From: Candidatus Eiseniibacteriota bacterium
Lineage (GTDB): Bacteria > Eisenbacteria > RBG-16-71-46 > CAIMUX01
DNA length: 64,000 nt
Direction: 5' to 3'
NCBI GenBank assembly: GCA_016712505.1
Contig: JADJQY010000002.1
Coordinates: 620,001 to 684,000 of the forward strand
This document shows, piece by piece, positions 37,349-46,212 of the stretch. Positions within the stretch are counted from its first letter, which is position 1, and each line of letters begins with the position of its first letter. Under the pieces are notes generated by a model that ran no database searches, was not told where the DNA came from, and saw only the letters and a program-made list of their open reading frames with translations. Made by a program: the position numbers and the translations under genes.

Positions 37349-37732
37349 ATGAAGACGGTGATCGAAACCAAGGACGCCCCCGCGGCCATAGGCCCCTATT
37401 CCCAGGCGATCTTCGACCCGCCGAGCGGCCTGCTCTTCTGTTCCGGCCAGATCGCACTCGACCCGGCGAGCGGGGCGATGGAGACCGGGGGAGTCGAGGC
37501 GGAGTTTCGTCGGGTGATCCAGAACGTCCGGGGCTTGCTCGCGGCGCGCGGACTCACCCTCGACCATGTGATCAAGACCACGCTCTTCCTGGCCGACATG
37601 AACGACTTCGCCGCGGTCAACGCGCTCTACGCCGAGGCGTTCTCCGCGCCCTTCCCGGCTCGTTCCACCGTCGCGGCACTCGGACTCCCCAAGGGGGCCC
37701 GAGTGGAGCTCGAGGTGATCGCGCGCGGCTGA
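37349..37732 (+). CDS. ridA: RidA family enamine/imine deaminase
   Basis: A 127-residue YjgF/RidA protein, which hydrolyses reactive enamines formed by PLP enzymes such as threonine dehydratase. IGPYSQAI, LLFCSGQIALDP and GARVELEVIA are the conserved segments. Start ATG 37349 has GGAGG six bases upstream. Preceded by a terminator hairpin, followed by the selenocysteine tRNA. Confidence 0.92.
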   Translation: MKTVIETKDAPAAIGPYSQAIFDPPSGLLFCSGQIALDPASGAMETGGVEAEFRRVIQNVRGLLAARGLTLDHVIKTTLFLADMNDFAAVNALYAEAFSAPFPARSTVAALGLPKGARVELEVIARG

Positions 37733-37745
37733 TCGCTCCGGGTCG

Positions 37746-37774
37746 TTGACACCTATCCAAGCCCCGGATAGGCT
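37746..37774 (+). promoter_or_regulatory. Promoter of tRNA-Sec with embedded palindrome
   Basis: TTGACA (37746-37751), a 17-base spacer, TAGGCT (37769-37774). A perfect 7-base inverted repeat, CCTATCC-N7-GGATAGG, fills 37752-37772, spanning the spacer and most of the -10, where a bound repressor would block polymerase. Confidence 0.72.
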
Positions 37775-37799
37775 GACCGCTTGCCGTGCTTAGGAAGTT

Positions 37800-37895
37800 G
37801 GGAACGCATGAGTTCTGGTGGGCTCCGAGGACTTCAAATCCTTTGCCGGGCACTCGCGTGTCCGGGGTGGGTTCGATTCCCACACGTTCCCGCCA
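37800..37895 (+). tRNA. selC: tRNA-Sec (TCA), selenocysteine
   Basis: A 96-base tRNA with the features of selenocysteine tRNA: acceptor GGGAACGC pairing with ACGTTCCC (7 pairs plus one mismatch in an 8-position stem), a 6-bp D stem with a 4-base loop (GAGTTC-TGGT-GGGCTC), anticodon loop CTTCAAA (TCA, reading UGA), a long variable arm (CCGGGCAC-TCGC-GTGTCCGG), T arm GTGGGTTCGATTCCCAC, discriminator G and CCA. The cell should therefore insert selenocysteine; selA, selB and selD are not in the window. Confidence 0.95.
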
Positions 37896-37897
37896 CT

Positions 37898-38515
37898 ATG
37901 GGGCGGGAGGCGGTCTTCGCGTGCCTGGCGCTGACCGTGGTGCTGGCGGGATCGGTTCCGGATCGGGCCTGGGCGGCATCGGGTGGGTCGAACGCCGATT
38001 CGACCGCGACGGTGCCCTCCGCGACCCCGGCGGTGCCGCACCCCACTGCGGCGGTGCCGTGGCGGAACACACCCGGGGCGGTGTTGCTCCGCTCCACGGT
38101 CTTGCCCGGGTGGGGGCAGCTCAAGAACGGGCGGCCACGGAAGGCGGCGTTGGTTCTGGCCGGGCAGGCCTATCTGGTCTACCGAGCGGTCCGGGCGGAC
38201 GCGAAGGAACAGGATTGGCGCGACAAGGCCGCGGCCGACTCGGTCAACGCCGGGTCGTACCTGCGCGAGGCGCGCTACCAGGCGGATCGGCGGCACGATT
38301 TCAGCTGGTGGAGCGCGTTTGCCTGGATCTGGAACCTCGGGGATGCGTACGTCGACGCGCACCTCGGGAAGTTCGGCCGGGAGTTCGAACCGCAGATGTA
38401 CCGTGCGGACGGACCGAAGACCGAAGTGGAGTCGACCGATTGGTTCCTGGAACCGCGACCAAACCGGCGCGGCGCGCTGGAGTTGAGGGCCGGAATCCGG
38501 CTGTCGCTGCCGTAG
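37898..38515 (+). CDS. Exported DUF5683-like protein
   Basis: A 205-residue protein with a signal peptide (FACLALTVVLAGSVPDRAWA). The core GAVLLRSTVLPGWGQLKNGR, then KAALVLAGQAYLVYRAV is the pattern of the DUF5683 family, common in FCB bacteria and of unknown function; one or two membrane-spanning helices are likely (SWWSAFAWIWNLGDAYVDA). The ATG is only 2 bases after the CCA of tRNA-Sec, and no ribosome-binding site is visible because the tRNA occupies that place. It may be translated from a processed tRNA transcript. lepA follows. Confidence 0.72.
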   Translation: MGREAVFACLALTVVLAGSVPDRAWAASGGSNADSTATVPSATPAVPHPTAAVPWRNTPGAVLLRSTVLPGWGQLKNGRPRKAALVLAGQAYLVYRAVRADAKEQDWRDKAAADSVNAGSYLREARYQADRRHDFSWWSAFAWIWNLGDAYVDAHLGKFGREFEPQMYRADGPKTEVESTDWFLEPRPNRRGALELRAGIRLSLP

Positions 38516-38540
38516 TGTGGCTCACCAAGCCTGGGATGAC

Positions 38541-40343
38541 ATGACCGAACTTTCTCGCATCCGAAACTTCTGCATCATCGCCCACATCGACCATGGCAAG
38601 TCGACGCTGGCCGACCGGTTCCTCGACGTCTGCGGCACCATCTCGAAGAAGGAGATGAAGGACCAGGTCCTGGACAACATGGACCTGGAGCGTGAGCGCG
38701 GAATCACGATCAAGGCGCATGCCATCGCCATGGACTACGTGTCGTTGGCCGGGGAGCACTACCGGTTCCACTTGATCGACACCCCCGGGCACGTCGATTT
38801 CAGCTACGAGGTCTCCCGCTCTCTGGCCGCCTGCGAAGGGGCGCTGCTCCTGGTCGACGCCACCCAGGGGATCGAGGCTCAGACTGTCTCCAACCTCCAC
38901 ATGGCGCTCGAGGGGGGGCTGGAGATCATTCCGGTGGTCAACAAGATCGACATGCCGGCCGCCCGCCCGGAGGATGTCGCGCAGCAGATCAAGAACATGA
39001 TCGGCTCGCGCGACGACGAGATCCTTTACGCCTCGGCCAAGGAAGGGAAGGGCGTGCGCGAGATCCTGGAGGCGGTGGTCTCCCGGGTTCCACCCCCTGA
39101 CGGCCTGCGGGAACGCCCGCTGCGTGCGCTGATCTTCGACTCGACCTTCGACCAGTTCCGGGGCGTGGTGGCCTACATCCGGGTGGTCGACGGCGTGGTG
39201 CGGAAAGGGGACAGCATCAGGCTCCTTTCCAACAACAAGCCGTACGAAGTCGACGAGGTGGGCAACCTCCGCCTCACCATGACGGCGCGCGAGGAACTGG
39301 CGGCGGGGGAGGTGGGATACCTGCTCTGCGGAATGAAGAACGTGGCCGACGCCAAGGTGGGCGATACCGTCGCCCCTTCGGGCTCGGCGCACGTCCAGGC
39401 GCTCCCCGGATTCAAGCCGATGAAGCCGATGGTCTACTCCGGGTTGTTTCCGGTCGACACCGAGGATTACCTCGAGCTGAAGGAGGCGTTGGGCAAGCTG
39501 TGCCTCAACGACTCGGCCCTGACCTACGTGCCCGAAACTTCGGCCGCCCTCGGCTTCGGCTTCCGCGTCGGGTTCCTGGGGCCGCTCCACCTCGAGATCG
39601 TGCAGGAGCGCCTCTGGCGGGAGTTCAACCTCGAGATCATCGCGACCATCCCGAACGTCTCGATGCGGGTGCACCTGGACGACGGCACTCTGGTGCAGGT
39701 CGACAGCCCGGCCGAGATGCCCGATCCGGGGCATTTCGAGACCTCGGAGGAACCGTTCATCGAGGCGCGAATCATCACCCCGACCGACTACACCGGTGGG
39801 TTGATGCAGCTGGTGCAAGAGCGGCGGGGGGAGTATGTCGGTCTACAGTACCTCGACCCGACCCGCGTGCAGCTCACCTACAAGATGCCGCTCTCGGAGA
39901 TCATCTACGACTTCTACGACAAGCTGAAGTCGATCAGTCGCGGCTACGCGACGCTGGACTACGAGTGGCTCGGGTTCCAGGAGTCGGATCTGGTCAAGTT
40001 GACCGTGCTCCTCAACAGCGAGCAGGTGGACGCCCTCTCGATCATCGTGCATCGCGACAAGGCGTACGATCGGGGACGTGAGCTGGTCGACAAGCTTCGT
40101 GAACTGATCCCCCGCCAGATGTTCCAGATCGCGATCCAGGCAGCGATCGGCGGCAAGGTGATCGCGCGCTCGACGGTCAGCGCCATGCGCAAGGACGTGC
40201 TCGCCAAGTGCTATGGCGGCGACATCTCGCGCAAGCGCAAGCTCCTCGAGAAGCAGAAGGAAGGGAAGAAGAAGATGAAGCAGATCGGGAGCGTGCACGT
40301 TCCGCAGGAGGCGTTCCTGGCCCTGCTCAAGAACAACGAGTAG
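38541..40343 (+). CDS. lepA: Elongation factor 4 (LepA)
   Basis: A 600-residue translational GTPase, which back-translocates or remodels stalled ribosomes. G1 AHIDHGKST (14-22), G2 RGIT, G3 DTPGH and G4 NKIDM are intact; the C-terminal LepA-specific domain ends in QIGSVHVPQEAFLALLK, as usual. Start ATG 38541; GTG 38517 in frame would add 8 residues. It heads a run with lepB and hemW, a very common bacterial order. Confidence 0.97.
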   Translation: MTELSRIRNFCIIAHIDHGKSTLADRFLDVCGTISKKEMKDQVLDNMDLERERGITIKAHAIAMDYVSLAGEHYRFHLIDTPGHVDFSYEVSRSLAACEGALLLVDATQGIEAQTVSNLHMALEGGLEIIPVVNKIDMPAARPEDVAQQIKNMIGSRDDEILYASAKEGKGVREILEAVVSRVPPPDGLRERPLRALIFDSTFDQFRGVVAYIRVVDGVVRKGDSIRLLSNNKPYEVDEVGNLRLTMTAREELAAGEVGYLLCGMKNVADAKVGDTVAPSGSAHVQALPGFKPMKPMVYSGLFPVDTEDYLELKEALGKLCLNDSALTYVPETSAALGFGFRVGFLGPLHLEIVQERLWREFNLEIIATIPNVSMRVHLDDGTLVQVDSPAEMPDPGHFETSEEPFIEARIITPTDYTGGLMQLVQERRGEYVGLQYLDPTRVQLTYKMPLSEIIYDFYDKLKSISRGYATLDYEWLGFQESDLVKLTVLLNSEQVDALSIIVHRDKAYDRGRELVDKLRELIPRQMFQIAIQAAIGGKVIARSTVSAMRKDVLAKCYGGDISRKRKLLEKQKEGKKKMKQIGSVHVPQEAFLALLKNNE

Positions 40344-40364
40344 ACCGCGGGACGCGCCGGGTGA

Positions 40365-40442
40365 GGGTGCACAGGGCACTGGGCGCGCAGGGCAATGGGT
40401 GCACAGGGCGCTGGGTGCGCAGGGCACTGGGTGGACAGGGCG
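40365..40442 (+). repeat. 16-bp tandem repeat, 4.9 copies
   Basis: Units at 40365, 40381, 40397, 40413 and 40429 (the last of 14 bases), consensus GGGTGCACAGGGCACT with one to four changes per copy. They fill the lepA-lepB spacer and show no protein-like reading. Confidence 0.88.
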
Positions 40443-40484
40443 TCGCGAAGGGAGTCGGGTGGTGGTTCGAACCGGAGGATGTGG

Positions 40485-41144
40485 GTGCTGAAAGAGCCGA
40501 ATCGGGCACGGGCCGCGGAGAAGAGTTCCGCGCGCGAAACGCTGGACTCGCTGGTCTGGGCGCTGGTGATCTTCGTTCTGGTCCGCACCTTTGCGTTCCA
40601 GGCGTTCCAGATCCCTTCCAGCTCGATGGAGAAGACACTCCTGCCCGGCGACTTTCTCTTCGTGAACAAGCTGCTCTACGGGGCCAAGCTCCCCTTCACC
40701 GATATCCGGCTCCCCGGACTCACCCATCCGAAACCGGGCGACATCATCGTCTTCCAGTTTCCCCAGGACCCGAAGACCGACTACATCAAGCGCTGTGTGG
40801 CCGTGGCGGGCCAGACGGTCGAGGTACGGGACAAGCAGCTCTACGTCGACGGCGTGCTCAAGAACGAGGCCTACGCCATCCACGTCGATCCGCGGACCGG
40901 GGAACGGCAGCGTGACTTCTTCGGGCCGTACACCGTCCCGCCCGGGAACATCTTCATGATGGGCGACAACCGGGATCAGAGCTATGACTCGCGCTTCTGG
41001 GGGCCGGTCGATCTGAAGCTGATTCGGGGACAGGCCTGGGTCACCTACTTCTCCATCTCCTGGGACGACAAGGCAGCATTCCCGCAGCGCCTGACCACGA
41101 TCAAGCGGATCCGCCCCGAGCGGATGTTCCGGTGGATTCGCTGA
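40485..41144 (+). CDS. lepB: Signal peptidase I
   Basis: A 219-residue membrane serine protease that removes Sec/Tat signal peptides. One N-terminal transmembrane helix (LVWALVIFVLVRTFAFQAF), catalytic Ser in IPSSSMEKTLLPGDFL, catalytic Lys in DYIKRCVAVAGQ, and the box GDNRDQSYDSRFWGPV. Start choice: GTG 40485 has GGAGG with a 6-base gap, whereas ATG 40479 directly abuts that site. Between lepA and hemW; overlaps hemW by 13 bases. Confidence 0.95.
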   Translation: MLKEPNRARAAEKSSARETLDSLVWALVIFVLVRTFAFQAFQIPSSSMEKTLLPGDFLFVNKLLYGAKLPFTDIRLPGLTHPKPGDIIVFQFPQDPKTDYIKRCVAVAGQTVEVRDKQLYVDGVLKNEAYAIHVDPRTGERQRDFFGPYTVPPGNIFMMGDNRDQSYDSRFWGPVDLKLIRGQAWVTYFSISWDDKAAFPQRLTTIKRIRPERMFRWIR

Positions 41145-42337
41145 CGTCGGTCGCCGCGCTCCCGCAGCCGGTCGATGCACCCCCCTACGGACCCGGGATC
41201 TACGTCCACGTCCCGTTCTGTCGGAATCTCTGCAGCTATTGCGATTTCTACGTGGTGATCGGCCGACCCGAGGCCCGGGCCTCGTTCGTCTCCGACCTGC
41301 AACGCGAGATGGCGCTGGTCGTGCGGGATGCGCGATTCCGAGAGGTTCGCTTCCAGACCCTGTTCTTCGGCGGAGGGACCCCCTCGCTCCTCTCGGGCGA
41401 GGAGTTCGCCGCGGTGGTGGCTGATCTGCGCGCCCACTTCGATCTCGACCCGCAGGCAGAGATCTCGGTCGAGGCGAACCCCGACTCGCTCGACGCGGAA
41501 AAGCTAGCGGCCTACCGGACCGCCGGAGTCACCCGGGTCAGCGTCGGGGTGCAATCGACTCGACAGGATGAGCTGGTCCGGATGGAGCGCCCCCACGGCC
41601 CGGACGACGTGCGCCGGGCGTTCGAGGCAATGCGAGCCGCCGGAATCCCGGGGACCGCGCTCGATCTGATCTACGGCCTGCCGGACAGCGACTCCGAGCG
41701 GTTTGGCGAGACCCTGCGAACCGCCCTCTCCTTCGGACCGGATCACGTCTCGGCCTATCTGCTCACCCTTCCGGAGAAGTCGAAACTGGCTCGCGCCCTC
41801 CGCGCGGGGGATGGGACCCTGCCGACGGACGAGAACGCCGCCGAACAGTACGAGCTGCTCTGCCGCGAACTTCCCGCCGCCGGGCTCAGGCAGTACGAGA
41901 TCTCGAACTTTGCCCGGCCGGGGTTCGAGTCGCGGCACAACCAGAATTACTGGGTCGGCGGGGACTACCTCGGACTCGGGCCGGCAGCGCACAGTCACCA
42001 GGCAGGGAGGCGCTGGGCCAACCCGCGGTCGCTCCATCGCTGGCGACAGGCGGTCGCTGGGGACACCCTGGCCTGGTGTGAGGAAGAGCGCATCGATCAG
42101 GCGGGGCGGGCCGCGGAGATGATCTTTCTCGGGCTCCGGCGCGTACTCGGGATCGACCTGGGGGAGCTCGAGCCGCAACTCGACGAGGATGCGCGCCGGC
42201 GCCTGCGCGCGCGCATCGAGCAACTGGAGCGGGAAGGGTTGTTGCTCTGCGCGGAGGGGCGCCTGCGCCTCACCCCACGCGCCTATCTGCTGTCGAACTG
42301 GGTGATGAGCGAGCTGTTGCTGGAGCTGGACGGATGA
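41132..42337 (+). CDS. hemW: Heme chaperone HemW (radical SAM)
   Basis: A 401-residue HemN-like radical SAM protein, more likely HemW than the oxygen-independent coproporphyrinogen oxidase. The cluster motif is C30-x3-C34-x2-C37-x-F (FCRNLCSYCDFY), without the extra N-terminal cysteine of HemN. YVHVPFC, FFGGGTPSLL, RVSVGVQS and the HemN C-terminal domain (YWVGGDYLGLGPAAHS) are conserved. GTG start overlaps lepB; the stop overlaps the glycosyltransferase ATG. Confidence 0.93.
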   Translation: MDSLTSVAALPQPVDAPPYGPGIYVHVPFCRNLCSYCDFYVVIGRPEARASFVSDLQREMALVVRDARFREVRFQTLFFGGGTPSLLSGEEFAAVVADLRAHFDLDPQAEISVEANPDSLDAEKLAAYRTAGVTRVSVGVQSTRQDELVRMERPHGPDDVRRAFEAMRAAGIPGTALDLIYGLPDSDSERFGETLRTALSFGPDHVSAYLLTLPEKSKLARALRAGDGTLPTDENAAEQYELLCRELPAAGLRQYEISNFARPGFESRHNQNYWVGGDYLGLGPAAHSHQAGRRWANPRSLHRWRQAVAGDTLAWCEEERIDQAGRAAEMIFLGLRRVLGIDLGELEPQLDEDARRRLRARIEQLEREGLLLCAEGRLRLTPRAYLLSNWVMSELLLELDG

Positions 42338-43428
42338 AGGTCGCGTTGGTGCAGGACTGGCTGACCGGGATGCGCGGGGGCGAGAAGGTGTTCGAACGGT
42401 TCTGCCGTCGTTTCCCCGAGGCGCCGATCTACACCCTGGTCCACGTGCCCGGGAGCGTGAGCGGGGCCATCGAGTCCCACCCGATCCACGCCTCCTTCGT
42501 GCAGGGACTTCCCGGCGCGCAGAAGAGATACCAGCGGTACCTGCCGCTCTTCCCCGCCGCGATCGAGCGTTTCGACCTCCGCGGCTACGACCTCGTGCTC
42601 TCGAGCAGCCATTGCGCCGCCAAGGGGGTGATCGTCCATCCCGGAACCCGGCACCTCTGCTATTGCCACACGCCGATGCGCTATGTCTGGAGCAGCTACG
42701 AGGAGTACTTCGGGAGCGGACGGGTCTCCGGCCTGGCGGCGCGCGTCCTCCCGTTCGTGGCCAGCTATCTGCGGCAGTGGGATCAGCTCTCGGCCAGCCG
42801 GGTCGACAGCTTCGCGGCCAACTCCGCCCATGTGGCACGCCGGATCCGGCGCTACTACGGCCGTGACGCGCGGGTGATCCACCCGTGGGTCGATGTCGAC
42901 TTCTTCACCCCGGAGGGGCCGCGGGAGGACTTCTATCTCGTGGTCACGGCCCTGGTGCCGTACAAGCGGGTCGACCTCGTGCTCGAGGCCGCACGTCGCC
43001 TCGATCGTCCCTTTGTCATCGTGGGCGACGGGGTCGAGCGCGAACGGCTCGAACGAAACGCGCCGGCCAACGTACGGTTCCTCGGGTGGCTCCCGGAGGA
43101 ACCGCTGCGCGACTTCTACCGCCGCTGTCGGGCGCTGCTCTTCCCGGGCGAGGAGGACTTCGGGATCGTGCCGGTGGAGGCCCAGGCGACCGGCGCGCCG
43201 GTGATCGGGCTCGGTCGCGGGGGGCTGCTGGAAACGGTGCGTGAAGACGAGCGCGGCGTGTTCTTCGCCGAACCGACCGCGGACCAGCTCTGCGCGGCGA
43301 TCGAACGATTCGAATCTCGGGGCTGGGAGCACGCGGCGATTCGCGATGGGGTGCTGTCCTTCGGGCCGACCCGTTTCGAGGCGGAGATCGACCGCTGGTT
43401 GGCGGACGAACTGGGCCGTTCGGACTAG
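42334..43428 (+). CDS. GT4-family glycosyltransferase
   Basis: A 364-residue GT-B fold transferase. MKVALVQDWLTGMRGGEKVF is the acceptor-domain start typical of WbaZ-like mannosyl/rhamnosyl transferases; donor-domain motifs are FVIVGDGVERERLE and LFPGEEDFGIVPVEAQATGA (EX7E). It should add a sugar to a polyprenyl-linked glycan on the cytosolic side. Overlaps hemW by ATGA; the initiating sugar transferase follows, suggesting a small exopolysaccharide or O-antigen operon. Confidence 0.88.
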   Translation: MKVALVQDWLTGMRGGEKVFERFCRRFPEAPIYTLVHVPGSVSGAIESHPIHASFVQGLPGAQKRYQRYLPLFPAAIERFDLRGYDLVLSSSHCAAKGVIVHPGTRHLCYCHTPMRYVWSSYEEYFGSGRVSGLAARVLPFVASYLRQWDQLSASRVDSFAANSAHVARRIRRYYGRDARVIHPWVDVDFFTPEGPREDFYLVVTALVPYKRVDLVLEAARRLDRPFVIVGDGVERERLERNAPANVRFLGWLPEEPLRDFYRRCRALLFPGEEDFGIVPVEAQATGAPVIGLGRGGLLETVREDERGVFFAEPTADQLCAAIERFESRGWEHAAIRDGVLSFGPTRFEAEIDRWLADELGRSD

Positions 43429-43447
43429 ACGAGGGGACCGGGCACCG

Positions 43448-44890
43448 GTGGGACAGATCGAACGCAACAAACGGCTCACCTGGCTCCAGGCGTTCTGGGT
43501 GCTGAGCGACGCCGTGGCGATCGTGACCGGCTTTGCCCTCGGCTACTGGACTCGCTTTCTCTCGCCGCTCACCGCCTGGATCCCGGCGAGCAAGGGGATC
43601 CCGCCGCTTTCGCTCTACCTGGCGGGTGCGGCGGTCACGCTTCTGGTCTGGGTTCCACTCTTCAACGCGATGGGGCTGTACCGACTCGAGCGAGGACGGA
43701 CCAGTCACCGGCCAAAGGATCTGGTCCGGGGTCTCCTCTTCGGCATGGTCGGGGTCGCTGCCCTCTCGTTCTTCTATCGTGGCGCGAGCTTCTCCCGCCT
43801 CGCCGTCCCGTTCATCTGGCTCTACTCTGCGGTCCTCATCCTCGGCCTGCGGGCCTGGGTCACCGGCCTGGTGCGACGCTCCTCCCGCGTGCGCCCCATT
43901 CGCTTCGCCGTCGTGGGGGAGAGCCCGATCGCCGCAACCTTGGTGCAGTCGCTCCGGCGCTCCTCCTACCCGCACCAGTTCGTCGGATGGTTCGGTGTGG
44001 CGGCAGGGGCAACGCCGCCGCCGGCGAGTGATCGATCCGGGCCGGGGGATGCAGGGCCGCGGCTCGCCCCGTACCTGGGGCCGGCGGGAGCGATCCGGGA
44101 CCGCGCCGGGGAACTGCAACTCGACCTGGTGATCCTCGCTCCGATCGAGCCGGAACCCGAACTGCTCCGCGCGGTCGTCGAGCAGTGCCAGGAACTCGAC
44201 CTCGACTTCCAGTTCGTGCCCGACCTCTTGCCGCTCTGGGGGCGGAGTGTGCGGGTGGACGAGATCGAAGGGCTTCCGGTCCTCAGGCTACGGGAGCTGC
44301 CACTCAGCGGATGGAGCGGAGTGGTCAAGCGCACGGTCGACCTCGTGGTGTCGACCGGGCTCTTGCTGGTGCTCTGGCCGCTGTTTCTGATCATCGCCAT
44401 CGCGGTCAAACTCGATTCCTCCGGCCCGGTATTCATCCGGCAGGATCGGATGGGACGCGACCGCCGACCGTTCCCGATGCTCAAGTTCCGCTCCATGCGC
44501 GTCGATGCCGAGACCTCCAGCGGTCCGGTCTGGGCACAGAGCAACGACCCCCGTCGCACCCGCAGCGGAGTCTTCCTGAGAAAGTGGAGCCTGGACGAAC
44601 TGCCCCAGCTGTGGAACGTCTTCGTCGGGCAGATGAGCCTGGTCGGGCCGCGGCCGGAGCGCGAGTTCTTCGTGCAGCAGTTCGAGGGGCACGTGCTCGA
44701 CTACCGCGATCGCCACCGGATCAAGTCGGGCGTGACCGGTTGGGCGCAGGTGCACGGCCTGCGGGGGAATGTCCCGATCGAGGAGCGGACCCGGTACGAC
44801 CTGTACTACATCGAGAACTGGTCGCTCTGGCTCGATCTCCGGATCCTCTGGATGACGTTGCGTGCGGTGGTGACCCACCGCGGGGAGTGA
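43448..44890 (+). CDS. Undecaprenyl-phosphate sugar phosphotransferase (WcaJ/PssY-like)
   Basis: A 480-residue polyprenyl-phosphate hexose-1-phosphate transferase, starting a polysaccharide on the lipid carrier. About five N-terminal helices (VLSDAVAIVTGFALGYW to IWLYSAVLILGLRAW), a CoA-binding-like segment, then the bacterial sugar transferase domain (residue 290 onward): KRTVDLVVSTGLLLVL, FPMLKFRSM and DELPQLWNVFVGQMSLVGPR. The start is GTG 43448 behind GAGGGG. Sugar specificity is not predictable. Confidence 0.9.
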   Translation: MGQIERNKRLTWLQAFWVLSDAVAIVTGFALGYWTRFLSPLTAWIPASKGIPPLSLYLAGAAVTLLVWVPLFNAMGLYRLERGRTSHRPKDLVRGLLFGMVGVAALSFFYRGASFSRLAVPFIWLYSAVLILGLRAWVTGLVRRSSRVRPIRFAVVGESPIAATLVQSLRRSSYPHQFVGWFGVAAGATPPPASDRSGPGDAGPRLAPYLGPAGAIRDRAGELQLDLVILAPIEPEPELLRAVVEQCQELDLDFQFVPDLLPLWGRSVRVDEIEGLPVLRLRELPLSGWSGVVKRTVDLVVSTGLLLVLWPLFLIIAIAVKLDSSGPVFIRQDRMGRDRRPFPMLKFRSMRVDAETSSGPVWAQSNDPRRTRSGVFLRKWSLDELPQLWNVFVGQMSLVGPRPEREFFVQQFEGHVLDYRDRHRIKSGVTGWAQVHGLRGNVPIEERTRYDLYYIENWSLWLDLRILWMTLRAVVTHRGE

Positions 44891-44904
44891 GATCCGCCCC
44901 GGAG

Positions 44905-44931
44905 TGGGGGACCACGACATGGGGGACCACG
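44905..44931 (+). repeat. 12-bp direct repeat pair
   Basis: TGGGGGACCACG at 44905 and again at 44920, three bases apart, just upstream of the dnaJ promoter. Confidence 0.55.
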
Positions 44932-44935
44932 GCGC

Positions 44936-44964
44936 TTGACCCTGGTGAGCGCCGCTCGATACCT
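44936..44964 (+). promoter_or_regulatory. Promoter of the dnaJ-pheST operon
   Basis: TTGACC (44936-44941), a 17-base spacer, ATACCT (44959-44964; GATACC with 16). About 95 bases of leader before dnaJ. No CIRCE element is visible. Confidence 0.5.
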
Positions 44965-45064
44965 TCACCCGAATAGGTTCGATACGGGCGCGGCGGACGG
45001 TGCCAAGGAATGGCCTGGGACCGACGCCGAACGCTCGAGACGCCGGAGGACACAGAGACAGCGC

Positions 45065-46210
45065 ATGGCAAAACGTGACTACTACGAGGTCCTGGAGGTG
45101 CCGCGGGAAGCGGATGCCGACGCGATCAAGAATGCCTATCGCCGTCTGGCGAAGGCCTATCACCCCGACCACAATCCGGACCGCGCCAACGCGGAGGAGA
45201 AGTTCAAGGAGGTGAACGAGGCCTACGAGGTGTTGAAGGACGCAGACAAGCGCGCGGCCTACGACCGGATGGGTCATGCGGCGTTTGATCCGGCGGCGGG
45301 AGGAACGGCCGGCTACGGCGGGTTCCACAACGTCGACCTGTCCGAGGCCCTTCGGATGTTCATGCGCGAAATGGGCGGCTTTGGGTTCGGATTCGACGAC
45401 GAGCCCGGCCAGGCGGCCCCGCAACGCGGCGGCAACCGCCAGATCCGGCTCGACCTCACGCTGGAGGAGATCGCCGCCGGCGTGGCCAAGACGATCCGAG
45501 TGAAGAAGCAGGTCCCGTGCACCACCTGCAGCGCGCGCGGTACGACCAGCGGCTCCGGAAAGTCGGTCTGCCAGCAGTGTCGCGGGACCGGTCAGGTTCG
45601 CCAGGTACAACGGTCGTTCTTCGGCCAGATGGTCAACGTCGCTGCCTGCCCGGTCTGTCGCGGCTCGGGCGAGATGATCCAGGATCCCTGCCGCACCTGC
45701 GGAGGGGACGGACGAGTCGATGGCAGCGAAACGATCGAGGTGAAGGTGCCCGCCGGCGTGATGGAAGGGAACTACATGACCCTCCGCGGCCGCGGGGATG
45801 CCGGGATCCGGGGCTCGGCGGCCGGGGATCTCATCGTGGTTCTGGGGGAGAAGCCGCACTCCATGTTCGAGCGGCATGATCAGCATCTGTTGCACCAGAT
45901 GGCGATCCATCCGCACCAGGCGGCGCTCGGAGCAAAGGTCGAGGTACCGACGTTGAACGGTCTCGTTCGCCTGGAGGTCCCGGCCGGCACTCAGCATGGC
46001 ACGCAGCTCCGACTGCGCGGCAAGGGGCTGCCCACGGTGCGCGGCGGCGAGATCGGAGATCTCTTCATCCGCGTGCTGATCGCGGTCCCGCAGAAGCTCA
46101 CCGCCGAAGAGCGAAAGGCGTACGAGCGGCTGGCCCAGGTTCTCGGCAACGATGCGCCCAAGGTGCAGAAGAACTTCTTCGACCGGATGCGCGAAGCCTT
46201 CGGAGGATGA
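45065..46210 (+). CDS. dnaJ: Chaperone DnaJ
   Basis: A 381-residue type I Hsp40, which delivers substrates to DnaK and stimulates its ATPase. J domain residues 1-70 with HPD at 33-35; a Gly/Phe-rich linker; four zinc-binding repeats, CTTCSARG (Gly replaced by Ala), CQQCRGTG, CPVCRGSG and CRTCGGDG; then the substrate-binding C-terminal domains. dnaK and grpE are not adjacent, unlike many bacteria; pheS follows directly. Confidence 0.95.
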   Translation: MAKRDYYEVLEVPREADADAIKNAYRRLAKAYHPDHNPDRANAEEKFKEVNEAYEVLKDADKRAAYDRMGHAAFDPAAGGTAGYGGFHNVDLSEALRMFMREMGGFGFGFDDEPGQAAPQRGGNRQIRLDLTLEEIAAGVAKTIRVKKQVPCTTCSARGTTSGSGKSVCQQCRGTGQVRQVQRSFFGQMVNVAACPVCRGSGEMIQDPCRTCGGDGRVDGSETIEVKVPAGVMEGNYMTLRGRGDAGIRGSAAGDLIVVLGEKPHSMFERHDQHLLHQMAIHPHQAALGAKVEVPTLNGLVRLEVPAGTQHGTQLRLRGKGLPTVRGGEIGDLFIRVLIAVPQKLTAEERKAYERLAQVLGNDAPKVQKNFFDRMREAFGG

Positions 46211-46212
46211 CC

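Noticed and set aside
40395..40484. Longer LepB starting at ATG 40395
   Set aside because: It would translate the tandem repeat array and lacks a ribosome-binding site; GTG 40485 has GGAGG at proper distance.
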